From Pedobacter sandarakinus (GTDB taxonomy: Bacteria; Bacteroidota; Bacteroidia; Sphingobacteriales; Sphingobacteriaceae): a DNA stretch of 64,000 nucleotides. The stretch spans positions 16,364 through 80,363 of the forward strand of contig NZ_JAPIVG010000008.1 of NCBI RefSeq assembly GCF_026240095.1. The letters are read 5' to 3'. Each line of letters begins with the position of its first letter. Position 1 is the stretch's first letter. Both the position numbers and the translations under genes were made by a program. Under the pieces are notes generated by a model that saw only the letters and a list, made by a program, of their open reading frames with translations, was not told the DNA's origin and did not search any database. Of the stretch, positions 16,571 to 24,950 are shown piece after piece.

Positions 16571-17134
16571 ATGAACGAACTCATACAATTACAATTAATG
16601 GATGCGCAGTCTTCTATGGACAAAGCCATCGATCATTGTGAAGCTGAATTAACTAAAATAAGAGCTGGTAAAGCGTCTGCAGGAATGCTTGACGGTATTT
16701 TTGTAGATTACTATGGTGCCTCTACAGCATTAGCTCAGGTGGCCAGCATTAACACACCAGATGCCAGAACAATTGTAATTCAACCTTGGGAAAAATCGCT
16801 TTTAACCGCAATAGAAAAAGCTATTCAGGTAGCTAACATTGGTATTAACCCACAGAACGATGGTATTGTTATTCGTTTGGTTGTACCACCTTTAACAGAA
16901 GAACGGAGAAAGGATTTGGTGAAAAAAGTTAAAGAAGAAGCAGAACGTGGCCGAATTACAGTACGTAATATTCGTAAAGATGCCAATACTAAAATACAAA
17001 AGTTAAAAGGCGACGGCGTGTCTGATGATGAAATTAAAACTGGTGAAGGTGAGGTTCAGAAATTAACCGACGCATACATTGTGAAGGTAGATAAACATGC
17101 TGAAGCTAAAGAAAAAGATGTAATGACGGTATAA
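16571..17134 (+). CDS. frr: ribosome recycling factor
   Basis: 187 aa, normal length. Signatures include AELTKIRAGKASAGMLDGI, YYGASTALAQVASIN, RTIVIQPWEKSLLTAIEKAI and VRNIRKDANTKIQKLK. It splits post-termination ribosomes together with EF-G. Followed by a terminator shared with the converging LacI gene. Confidence 0.98.
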   Translation: MNELIQLQLMDAQSSMDKAIDHCEAELTKIRAGKASAGMLDGIFVDYYGASTALAQVASINTPDARTIVIQPWEKSLLTAIEKAIQVANIGINPQNDGIVIRLVVPPLTEERRKDLVKKVKEEAERGRITVRNIRKDANTKIQKLKGDGVSDDEIKTGEGEVQKLTDAYIVKVDKHAEAKEKDVMTV

Positions 17135-17152
17135 TAACCGACATTACAATAT

Positions 17153-17190
17153 CAAAGGGAACAGCTGATTAATCTGTTCCCTTTTTTTTT
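17153..17190 (+). terminator. rho-independent terminator after frr
   Basis: AAAGGGAACAG, short loop, CTGTTCCCTTT and further Ts. The hairpin contains the stop codon of the converging lacI-type gene (17169-17171), so the two 3' ends are interlocked. Confidence 0.85.
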
Positions 17191-18209
17191 GTTAAAGATC
17201 TCTTGCTCGACTCTCTTATATTAAATATTGTAGGAACAACAATCTCCTTGTAACTGGTAACATGGGTAGCGTTCTCGAGTCTGTTCATCAATGTTTTCAT
17301 GATGTTTTCTGCCAAGGCACGTAAAGGCTGGGCAATGGCTGTAACCGGGGGATCACAAAACTCAAGGATTTCAAAATCATCGAATGATACTACAGCTAAG
17401 TCTTTATGAATGCGTAATCCGAGTTTCTTGAAGGTACGTAAGCCATCTAAAGTTATGTAATTGGCAGCAAAAATAACGGCTTCTAAATGTTTGTTATTTT
17501 TAAAAAATTGAGTCATTTCCTCGATGGCTTTGGCAGAGGATGTATAATTGATCTTCAGGATTGTGGCCGGCAGTTTATGATTGGCTATCTCTTGTTCATA
17601 ACCATTAAGCCGATCAATCATCTGCTGTTGGTGAGTATCTATGGTTACGAAACCTATTTTCTGATAACCGTTACTGATGAGGTGTTTCGTTGCTGTGGCC
17701 GTACTGTGTCTATTGTTAATCAGCACATAATCAGTATCAATTTCTGGCACCGATCTATCGAACAATACAACTGGTGCATGGGCTGCAATGAGTTTTTTTA
17801 TTTCTTCCTCTAAACCCTCAGGTAGCGCCATGATGTAACCATCAACATGTCTGTCTTTAAAAATTTGAAGCAGCTCTGTTGCTTTCTTGGTATCGTTTCT
17901 GGTGCTGCTGAAAAGAATTTTATAACCCAGTTCAGAAGCAATTTCATCAATATGCTTTGCTAAGCCAGAAAAGAAAGGTTCAGAAATATCGTCTACCAGG
18001 AAACCTAAAATACGTGTTTTTCCGGTCCGCAGGCTTGTAGCCAATGAATTCGGCTGATAATTTAATTCGGCAACTAAATCCATTACGCGTTTAGCTAGTG
18101 CATCGCTAATGTTCATTTCTTTAGCACGCCCATTAATAACGAAAGAAACAGAAGTAATGGAAACGTTAAGTTGTTTGGCAATATCTTTAATTGAAACTCT
18201 TTTCTTCAT
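17169..18209 (-). CDS. LacI family transcriptional regulator
   Basis: 346 aa. The N-terminal helix-turn-helix VSIKDIAKQLNVSITSVSFV and hinge-helix region (YQPNSLATSLRTGKTRILGF) are typical, followed by a periplasmic-binding-protein-like sugar sensor domain (about 60-335). It should repress or activate a sugar-use operon in response to an effector. No transporter or glycosidase lies next to it, so the target is not evident. Confidence 0.93.
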   Translation of the reverse strand: MKKRVSIKDIAKQLNVSITSVSFVINGRAKEMNISDALAKRVMDLVAELNYQPNSLATSLRTGKTRILGFLVDDISEPFFSGLAKHIDEIASELGYKILFSSTRNDTKKATELLQIFKDRHVDGYIMALPEGLEEEIKKLIAAHAPVVLFDRSVPEIDTDYVLINNRHSTATATKHLISNGYQKIGFVTIDTHQQQMIDRLNGYEQEIANHKLPATILKINYTSSAKAIEEMTQFFKNNKHLEAVIFAANYITLDGLRTFKKLGLRIHKDLAVVSFDDFEILEFCDPPVTAIAQPLRALAENIMKTLMNRLENATHVTSYKEIVVPTIFNIRESSKRSLTKKKGTD

Positions 18210-18289
18210 GAGTATGTCTCACACAATAATTAATAAGCTGTCAAGATAACAATAATGGGAGAATTGTTGCTAGCAAATCTTCTTTAAAT

Positions 18290-18320
18290 GAAAAAGAGCA
18301 ACCTATCCAGGATTGCTCAA
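18290..18320 (-). terminator. terminator of the tRNA-like unit
   Basis: On the minus strand GAGCAATCC, a short loop, GG, TTGCTC and then five Ts. It follows the second tRNA-like gene by about 30 nt and comes before the start of the LacI gene. Confidence 0.75.
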
Positions 18321-18348
18321 TTAACTAACTTATTATTCATAAAAAATG

Positions 18349-18492
18349 CTGTTGGGGAAGGAGTCGAACCTTCAAGGGGTAGTTAGCTACAGTTCAAAAA
18401 ATTAATTGTGGTCAACCCAATAAACTGCGTTTGTCCCATTATTCCCCACCACCGAGACAAGGAGGCGTGTCTGCCAATTTCACCACCCAACA
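18349..18492 (-). tRNA. tRNA-like RNA copy A (GUC anticodon, about 75-nt variable region)
   Basis: 144 nt. Minus strand: acceptor TGTTGGG/CCCAACA (7 perfect pairs), D arm GTG/CAC with an 11-nt loop containing GG, anticodon arm CCTCC-TTGTCTC-GGTGG (one T-T mismatch in the stem) with anticodon GTC at 18458-18456, variable stem GGGG/CCCC, T arm GAAGG-TTCGACT-CCTTC and discriminator G. No CCA is encoded (CA follows). Shape is class II (Leu/Ser-like) but the anticodon is Asp-type and residue 37 is U, not a purine. The 64 nt inside the variable stem is far beyond normal size. It may be a specialised tRNA, a tRNA-derived regulator or a decaying gene. Confidence 0.7.
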
Positions 18493-18580
18493 TTATTACT
18501 ATAATTACAAGTTTTACATTATAAGTAAGGTTTCCATATGCGAAACGTATAACTTAAAACTGTAACTTACAACTTTAGTG

Positions 18581-18689
18581 CTGTAGGGGAAGGAATCGAA
18601 CCTTCAAGGAGTAGTTAGCCATTGCTGGTTTTCCCATTTTCTCCGCCACCGAGACAAGGAGGTGTGTCTGCCTGTTTCACCACCCTACA
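18581..18689 (-). tRNA. tRNA-like RNA copy B (GUC anticodon, about 40-nt variable region)
   Basis: 109 nt. Acceptor TGTAGGG/CCCTACA, D stem GTG/CAC, an anticodon arm identical to copy A (CCTCC-TTGTCTC-GGTGG), variable stem GGAG/CTCC enclosing a CCA-GCAA-TGG mini-hairpin, T arm GAAGG-TTCGATT-CCTTC, discriminator G. Relative to copy A, the acceptor swaps T-A for A-T and the variable stem swaps G-C for A-T, both compensatory. First gene of the unit, 88 bp before copy A, downstream of a good promoter. Confidence 0.7.
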
Positions 18690-18740
18690 GTATGTTTTGC
18701 AATCGTTTAAAGAACGTACCCTTTTGTTAATTGCTTGATA

Positions 18741-18772
18741 CAAATGTAAAGGAACATGTAATACCTTGCAAA
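18741..18772 (-). promoter_or_regulatory. promoter of the tRNA-like unit
   Basis: Minus strand TTTG (18772-18769), 20 nt, TACATTTG (18748-18741): close to the Bacteroidota consensus. It should start transcription around 18735, about 45 nt before copy B. Confidence 0.65.
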
Positions 18773-18845
18773 TATTTTAAACATTTAATTTTATTTTTAT
18801 AATATTCATAAATATTGCTAAATTCGCTTATCATTATTAAAAAAT

Positions 18846-19322
18846 ATGCTTAAAAAAGACAATTCCAATTTAGAAATTGACAACCTCGACATCGATATTT
18901 TGAAACAATTGATGCAGGATGCCACAAAGCCTTACACCGAAATTGCAAAAGATTTGATTGTTTCTGGCGGAACAATACATGTGCGAATGAAGAAATTACA
19001 TGAAATGGGCATTATTAAGGGGTCTCACCTCATTATTGATCCGCAGAAGGCAGGATATGATATCTGTGCATTTCTCGGTATCTATTTAGAGAAAGGTATA
19101 CAGTATAAAGATGCGGTAGCTCAACTAAGCAGCATTAAAGAAGTAGTTGAACTGCATTATACCACGGGTGCCTACAGCATGTTTGCGAAGATTATTTGTA
19201 GAGATACTAACCACTTGCGCCATGTGTTAAATGAGGAAATTCAGGCAGTTAATGGCATACAACGTACAGAGACTCTTATTTCTTTAGAAGAAAGCATTAA
19301 GCGCCAGATAGAACTAGGGTAG
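18846..19322 (+). CDS. Lrp/AsnC family transcriptional regulator
   Basis: 158 aa. The N-terminal helix-turn-helix (LDIDILKQLMQDATKPYTEI, then GGTIHVRMKKLHEMGIIKGS) is followed by the RAM ligand-binding domain with VVELHYTTGAYSMFAKIICR. Such proteins sense amino acids or other small ligands as oligomers. It is divergent from the tRNA-like unit: their promoter regions share about 150 bp, so it could act on that unit or on itself, but nothing visible proves it. Confidence 0.93.
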   Translation: MLKKDNSNLEIDNLDIDILKQLMQDATKPYTEIAKDLIVSGGTIHVRMKKLHEMGIIKGSHLIIDPQKAGYDICAFLGIYLEKGIQYKDAVAQLSSIKEVVELHYTTGAYSMFAKIICRDTNHLRHVLNEEIQAVNGIQRTETLISLEESIKRQIELG

Positions 19323-19411
19323 CAACAGGTGCTGAAGGCGGAAGGCTTCAAGGTGGAATGCTGGAGGATAGGATGTGCAATGGTTTTTAAATAGTTGCAT
19401 TGAACTAACTG

Positions 19412-19500
19412 TTTAGACCCGATTGCAGTGAGCACGTAGCCCGTACTGAAAGGGAGGGTGAAGTAAAACGGAAAGCGGGACGTTCGTCAGCTCGTTGCAG
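19412..19500 (+). repeat. dispersed intergenic repeat, copy 5
   Basis: Begins TTTAGACCCGATTGCAGTGA and ends in a GAAAGCGGGAC segment followed by GTTGCAG, matching the other copies. It lies between the converging Lrp and feoB genes. Confidence 0.6.
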
Positions 19501-19526
19501 TTTCCCTGCTCTTCTAATTTTTGTAT

Positions 19527-21635
19527 TTAACTTAGGAATTGGTATGCAACTAATGCAGCAAGGTACGCCATTGCAGTCATGTAAACCAATTGAATAATGG
19601 GCCATTTCCAGCCCTTGGTTTCACGGTAAACAATGGCAACTGTACTCATACATTGCATGGCAAAGGCGTAAAAAAGCATCAGCGATATACCAGTGGCAAA
19701 AGTATAAACTGGCAAACCTGTACGGCTATTTATAGACGCAGACATGCGTTCTCTGATGGTAGAGGTGTCTGCATCGCCACCATCTACACTATAAATGGTT
19801 GCCATGGTGCCCACAAATGCTTCGCGTGCGGCAAATGAGGTAATTAACCCAATACCTATTTTCCAGTCGTAGCCAAGTGGCCTTATGGCCGGTTCTATCC
19901 AATGCCCTAAAATGCCAACATAAGAGTTTTCCAATTTCTCTGTAGCCACAAGGGTTTGGATGTGGGCAGCTTCGGGGTTGTTACCCGATAACTGTGCCTG
20001 ATATTTTTGATCTATCTGTTGAAAGCGATTGCCTGGTCCGAAGGATGCCATTACCCATAAGATAATGGATATGGCAATGATAACTTTTCCTGCTTCAAAT
20101 ACAAAGGTTTTTGATTTCTCGTACATGGTGTAGAATACGTTTTTCCACCTTGGCATACGGTAAACAGGCAACTCCATAATGAAGTAAGCCCGCTCTTTGG
20201 TTTTGATGATGAGTTTCATTACCCATGCTACAATAACCGCGGCAAATACACCAACCAAGTACATAATCATTAGTGCTAAGCCCTGGATATTGAAAATTCC
20301 AAAGATTTTGTGCGATGGAATAATGAGTGAGATGATGAGGATATAAACCGGAAGGCGGGCAGAACAGCTTATTAACGGCGTTACCATAATGGTTATGATT
20401 CTGTCTTTCCAGTTTTCGATATTCCTGGCCGCCATAATAGATGGAACGGCGCAAGCCAAACCCCCAATCATAGGCACTACTGATTTACCATTTAATCCGA
20501 CCTTACTCATGATTTTATCCATCATAAAGGTAACCCGGGCCATGTAACCCGTGTCTTCTAAAATAGAGATAAATGCAAAAAGGATGGCAATTTGCGGAAT
20601 AAACACAAATATTCCGCCTAAACCAGCGATGATACCATCGAGCAAAAGATCTGTTAACATTCCACCTGGTAAGTACTCGTGTCCCAATGCGGTAAGGTAG
20701 CCAAAGCCGGTTTCAATCCACTCCATGGGGTAGCTAGACCAAGCAAATATGGCATTGAAAATAACCAGTAAGATTAATAGAAAAATTGCCAATCCCCATA
20801 TTTTGTGGGTTAAAATGGCATCTAACTTATCACTGATGACAAACTTCTTCGCCATACCCACATCTGAAACTACACCAATTAAAATGGTACTGAGGTATTT
20901 GTAGCGGGCAATTGTTTCTGCCGCCTGCACTTTCGAAGATTCGAATTGATGTAATTGCTCGATTGCTTCTATATCATGCTGCTCCTGTTCGGAAAAGAAG
21001 TTTAAATATTCGTGTTGATGGAGTACTTGTAAAGCATAGTAATCGCTAGTGGTATTAAGCTTCTCTTTTACCGAATCGATAGCCTCTGGTGCGAGGAAAT
21101 TTACATCTACCTCTTGCAATTGGGTGGCTATTTTATTGGTATTGGTAATGGCCTGTTTAAGTTTATCCAGGCCAATGTTATTTCTAGCAGAAATAGGAAC
21201 TACTTGCACCCCCAAACGTTCTGCCAGTTTATCGACATTTATTTTGATCCCCTGTTTTTCAGAAAGGTCGATCATGTTTAAAGCCAATATGGTTGGAATA
21301 CCTAAATCTGCAACTTGCGAATAAAGCAGCATATTACGCTTTAGGTTGGAGGCATCTACTACCAGCACCACCACATCTGGATGGCTAGCATTTTTCTCAT
21401 CGGCCAGAACCTGGAAAACGATGCGTTCATCGCTGCTTTTAGGATACAAACTATATGTTCCGGGTAAGTCAATTACGCTCGCCGATCTACCGTCGACAAA
21501 TTTCATGAAACCTGTTTTCTTATCAACAGTGATGCCCGGAAAATTACCTATCTTTTGGTTTAATCCTGTAAGGCGATTAAACAGAGTAGATTTACCTGTA
21601 TTGGGGTTCCCAACTAACGCAACTTTAATATCCAA
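19527..21635 (-). CDS. feoB: ferrous iron transporter B
   Basis: 702 aa. The N-terminal G domain has VALVGNPNTGKSTLFNRLTG (residues about 5-24), FPGITVDKK, DLPGTYSL and NMID, followed by a helical regulatory domain and a transmembrane part from about 280 with two gate regions (LACAVPSIMAARNI; FAAREAFVGTMATIYS). GTP-dependent Fe(II) uptake across the inner membrane. The start is TTG; no in-frame ATG is near. It follows feoA by 12 bp. Confidence 0.97.
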   Translation of the reverse strand: MDIKVALVGNPNTGKSTLFNRLTGLNQKIGNFPGITVDKKTGFMKFVDGRSASVIDLPGTYSLYPKSSDERIVFQVLADEKNASHPDVVVLVVDASNLKRNMLLYSQVADLGIPTILALNMIDLSEKQGIKINVDKLAERLGVQVVPISARNNIGLDKLKQAITNTNKIATQLQEVDVNFLAPEAIDSVKEKLNTTSDYYALQVLHQHEYLNFFSEQEQHDIEAIEQLHQFESSKVQAAETIARYKYLSTILIGVVSDVGMAKKFVISDKLDAILTHKIWGLAIFLLILLVIFNAIFAWSSYPMEWIETGFGYLTALGHEYLPGGMLTDLLLDGIIAGLGGIFVFIPQIAILFAFISILEDTGYMARVTFMMDKIMSKVGLNGKSVVPMIGGLACAVPSIMAARNIENWKDRIITIMVTPLISCSARLPVYILIISLIIPSHKIFGIFNIQGLALMIMYLVGVFAAVIVAWVMKLIIKTKERAYFIMELPVYRMPRWKNVFYTMYEKSKTFVFEAGKVIIAISIILWVMASFGPGNRFQQIDQKYQAQLSGNNPEAAHIQTLVATEKLENSYVGILGHWIEPAIRPLGYDWKIGIGLITSFAAREAFVGTMATIYSVDGGDADTSTIRERMSASINSRTGLPVYTFATGISLMLFYAFAMQCMSTVAIVYRETKGWKWPIIQLVYMTAMAYLAALVAYQFLS

Positions 21636-21647
21636 AACCCTTGTTAT

Positions 21648-21863
21648 TTATTGAATGATGATTACTTCAGCCTCGCTTTTACGCAGACAAAGCTGGTAAC
21701 CAGCAACGCGAATAGCCATTGGATCGCCAAGTGGCGCAAACCGTTCCACTTCCACCATTTCGCCCGGCAAACATCCCATCTCCATGAGCTTTACAGACAT
21801 GTCTAAATCTGTAAAAGCTACAATGACTCCTTTTTCGCCAATCTTTAGATGTGAAAGTTTCAT
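21648..21863 (-). CDS. feoA: FeoA family protein
   Basis: 71 aa, SH3-like fold typical of FeoA: LKIGEKGVIVAFTDLDMSVK, LMEMGCLPGEMVEVERFAPL and the ending ICLRKSEAEVI-like segment (QLCLRKSEAEVI). Partner of FeoB, needed for Fe(II) uptake. No feoC is seen, and no clear Fur box was identified in the 160-bp upstream gap. Confidence 0.95.
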   Translation of the reverse strand: MKLSHLKIGEKGVIVAFTDLDMSVKLMEMGCLPGEMVEVERFAPLGDPMAIRVAGYQLCLRKSEAEVIIIQ

Positions 21864-22027
21864 CTGCCTGCTTTAGTTATTAACTGCTCATGAGCCTCAT
21901 TTAAAAACGAAAATGTTAAAAATGAAGGCTGATGCTAAATTTAGCGCAAGTTAATCTTTCTTTAGATTTATTCCAAATAAGATATGGTGATGAATGAAGG
22001 AAATAAGTGCTTTTACGCCACAATGAT

Positions 22028-24793
22028 TTAATTTCGCTGGCGACCGCCGCCAGAGCCACCGCCACGATTTCTGCCACCGCCATCTTCATTTCTTCGAATT
22101 CGGTTTTTTCCCCCCATTCTATTGAGCGAGTATGTGAAGGAAAACATGAAATAGCGTTTCAAAACATTGTAACTTTCATCTCTGATGGTATTGTTATTTG
22201 CCGTTCTGCTTACGCCTTGGTTTTCGTTCAATAAATCATTTACCGCAGCCTTTAGCGTACCTCTATTGTTAAAAAGTTGTTTACTGATATAGGAATTTAA
22301 AAGCGTGAAATGAGTATCGAATGCTTCACCTCTGCCTGTATTCTGGTTATAATCTGCGTCTATAGCAAAACGAATGTTGCCAGGAAATAAATAGCTTACA
22401 CTAATATTGGGGCTGAAGGTATAAAAGCGTGTGTTGGAATTTGGCTGTTCTGAGTAGGTTGCACGGTTTATAGATCCATTAATACCTGCTGTAAGATCTA
22501 ATTGTTCGAGGTTAGAAACCAAACGATACCCATTACTGATAGACCAGCCATTGGTGATGTTTCGCAAGGAATTGGTAAAGTTTACATCGCGATCGTAATT
22601 TGCACCCACATTAACATGAAAATTCAATTTGTTTTCGGCCATAAGTGGTAAACTCAAAGATGAATTTAATGACCCGGAGTAAACACCGTTTACATTGACT
22701 GGGAGGATAGCAAGTTTACCCTGGTCTGGACCTGTTGGGATTAAACTAACGCTATTGGCAATTCTATTACTTGTTTGGGTAAGATTTAAGTTTACAAATA
22801 ACGACCTGTTTTTACCAACGGTATAGGTATTAAAAGACAGTCGCAAGTTGTTATTGAACTCTGGCTTTAAATCTGGGTTACCAATTGGAACGTTCTGCGT
22901 ATTGGTATTATTTCTGATAGGCTGTAATTGCTGTATACTTGGTTGGTTGGTACTTCCCCTATAGTTAATTACAAAGCGTTTGCTATTGCTGAAATTATAC
23001 CTGAACATGGCCGATGGCGTGTAATTAAAAACATTTTGCTTCAATACAAAACCTTGAGTAACGTTATTATTCGTTCTATCGGTATTTTGAACGGCAAAAC
23101 CCACATTCCAATTGTATTTTTTAGCCATTTTGTTGAAACTGAAACCTGCAGTATTTACTAAAATTGTATTCTCATAAGCATTGCTATAGGTTTGATCGAG
23201 TAGATCATATTGTAGCGTGGCTGGATTGAAGTTATATGTAAATCGGTCTGATTTGTTATGGTTGTAGCCGTTTTGATAGTTAAACTCTAGACTTAAAGTT
23301 TTATCTAGTGGTTCGGTATAAACCAACCTGGTGCTTTGGTTTAAGGATTCACTTGCCTGATCATTAAATTGGTTGGTATTTTTGGGTGTAATTGCTGTTC
23401 CCTGGGTTCTGGTTTCGTTATTCTGATTATAATTAGCCGCATCATTGTTATTGATACTGGTATTTAAATTTAAAGATAACGTTCGGCCCCTGCGCTTAAA
23501 TTTCCTGCGTAGTAGTATATTGTTATTGATAGACGGTGATGTGCTATGGTTCGTAAGCGCTTGTGAACCATTTATCATGTAAGTGCTATAATCTCTGGAA
23601 TACTCACTTGAATTTAAACCCTCATTATTGGTGTAGCTTAAATTGGGTTGTACCCGAAGGGATGTAAGTGAATCAAGCTTGGTATCGATCATAAAATTTA
23701 ACCGATGATTTAGGCGGCTCGAATTATTAATTTGATTATTGTTGAAAATAGTGGTTACATCACCTAGAAGGTTTTGAGTAACGCTATTGCGTAAAATCAA
23801 GTTTTCCGATCTGTTAACAAAATAGTTTAAGCTAAGCTCGGTTTCGTCGGCATAGGTATCGTTGAAGTTAAAACCTCCGGCATTGGTTTCCGTAATACCT
23901 CCTCGTCCGCCGTTGCTGCCACCATTACCACCGCCCAAACCACCTCCAAAGTTCTGCCTGTTTACATTGTTGAACTGGGCAACCACGCTTAGTTTACGGT
24001 CTTGATTAAACTGGTTGATATTGGCGTTAATATCATACCGATCATCGGAACCATAGCCCGCAGTAGAATTACCAAAGTAGCCGTGTTTTCTATCCTTCTT
24101 TGTGGTGATATTAATGATTTTTGTTCGCGATCCATCGTCTACTCCTGTAAATTGTGCCTGGTCTGAAAGTTCATCGATGATCTGAATTTTATCTATCATA
24201 TCTGCTGGAAGGTTCTTGGTTGCCAGCAGTGGGTCGTTACCAAAAAATTCCTTCCCATCTACTTTTATCCGGGTGATGGTTTCGCCCTGGGCTTTAACCG
24301 CCCCAGCTTTATCTACCTCCACGCCAGGCAGTTTCTTTAATAAATCTTCGACCACGGCATTCTCTACAACCTTAAAAGAGCTGGCATTGAATTCTAAAGT
24401 ATCTTTCTTTACCACAATTGGCGGAACTTCAGCCTTAATTTCTACCGTTTGCAAATCTATAGCACCACCTTCCAACACGATATCGCCAATGGCTATATCT
24501 AGTTTTTCAGCAGAAATTATAAAATCTTTATTGGTATTTTTAAGACCTAAAAATGCTGCATAAAGCCTGTAGTTTCCCGGTTTAAGACCTTTGAAAACAA
24601 AACTTCCGTTTTCTTCAGTACTTACCGCACCTACCGTGGTAGAATCTGCCATGTTTTTAATTGCCACTGAGGCATAATCGATAGGCTGCCGATCTTTAGA
24701 CTGGATAACCCTACCACTAACCGAACCCGTTTTCTGGGCAATGGCGTTAAAAGAACAAATAATGATGAAGAAGAACGTAAAGATTTGTTTCAT
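22028..24793 (-). CDS. outer-membrane beta-barrel protein with CarboxypepD_reg-like domain (paralogue 1)
   Basis: 921 aa. Signal peptide MKQIFTFFFIIICSFNAIAQ, then a CarboxypepD_reg-like domain (about 22-100, GSVSGRVIQSKDRQPIDYAS), a plug-like part with VVEDLLKKLPGVEVDKAGAV and KVDGKEFFGNDPLLATKNLP, and a long barrel rich in aromatic/Asn strands. A Gly-rich stretch lies near 285-300 (GGGLGGGNGGSNGGRGG), and the C-terminus is Gly/Arg-rich (GGGRNRGGGSGGG). It resembles TonB-dependent receptors without a SusD partner. Closely similar in layout to the next gene, so a tandem duplicate. Ligand unknown; feoAB lies downstream. Confidence 0.9.
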   Translation of the reverse strand: MKQIFTFFFIIICSFNAIAQKTGSVSGRVIQSKDRQPIDYASVAIKNMADSTTVGAVSTEENGSFVFKGLKPGNYRLYAAFLGLKNTNKDFIISAEKLDIAIGDIVLEGGAIDLQTVEIKAEVPPIVVKKDTLEFNASSFKVVENAVVEDLLKKLPGVEVDKAGAVKAQGETITRIKVDGKEFFGNDPLLATKNLPADMIDKIQIIDELSDQAQFTGVDDGSRTKIINITTKKDRKHGYFGNSTAGYGSDDRYDINANINQFNQDRKLSVVAQFNNVNRQNFGGGLGGGNGGSNGGRGGITETNAGGFNFNDTYADETELSLNYFVNRSENLILRNSVTQNLLGDVTTIFNNNQINNSSRLNHRLNFMIDTKLDSLTSLRVQPNLSYTNNEGLNSSEYSRDYSTYMINGSQALTNHSTSPSINNNILLRRKFKRRGRTLSLNLNTSINNNDAANYNQNNETRTQGTAITPKNTNQFNDQASESLNQSTRLVYTEPLDKTLSLEFNYQNGYNHNKSDRFTYNFNPATLQYDLLDQTYSNAYENTILVNTAGFSFNKMAKKYNWNVGFAVQNTDRTNNNVTQGFVLKQNVFNYTPSAMFRYNFSNSKRFVINYRGSTNQPSIQQLQPIRNNTNTQNVPIGNPDLKPEFNNNLRLSFNTYTVGKNRSLFVNLNLTQTSNRIANSVSLIPTGPDQGKLAILPVNVNGVYSGSLNSSLSLPLMAENKLNFHVNVGANYDRDVNFTNSLRNITNGWSISNGYRLVSNLEQLDLTAGINGSINRATYSEQPNSNTRFYTFSPNISVSYLFPGNIRFAIDADYNQNTGRGEAFDTHFTLLNSYISKQLFNNRGTLKAAVNDLLNENQGVSRTANNNTIRDESYNVLKRYFMFSFTYSLNRMGGKNRIRRNEDGGGRNRGGGSGGGRQRN

Positions 24794-24907
24794 TCGGCTA
24801 GTTAATGGTTACGCTTTAAAGACTTAGCGTTTTTAAAAAGGTTTACTTACGTTAGGTAACAAATGAAATACATAATTGTCGTTTAGACAATTAATTTTCT
24901 TCAAAAT

Positions 24908-24940
24908 AAAAAGGCCCGCTTATTATTAAACGGGCCTTAA
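24908..24940 (-). terminator. rho-independent terminator after OMP paralogue 2
   Basis: Minus strand AAGGCCCG, a 12-nt loop, CGGGCCTT followed by a T-rich tail, about 11 bp after the paralogue 2 stop. It suggests the two barrels are transcribed separately. Confidence 0.85.
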
Positions 24941-24950
24941 AATCTCTGAC

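Noticed and set aside
18349..18492. tRNA with a group I intron
   Set aside because: The extra sequence lies in the variable region, not the anticodon loop, and is only about 64 nt.
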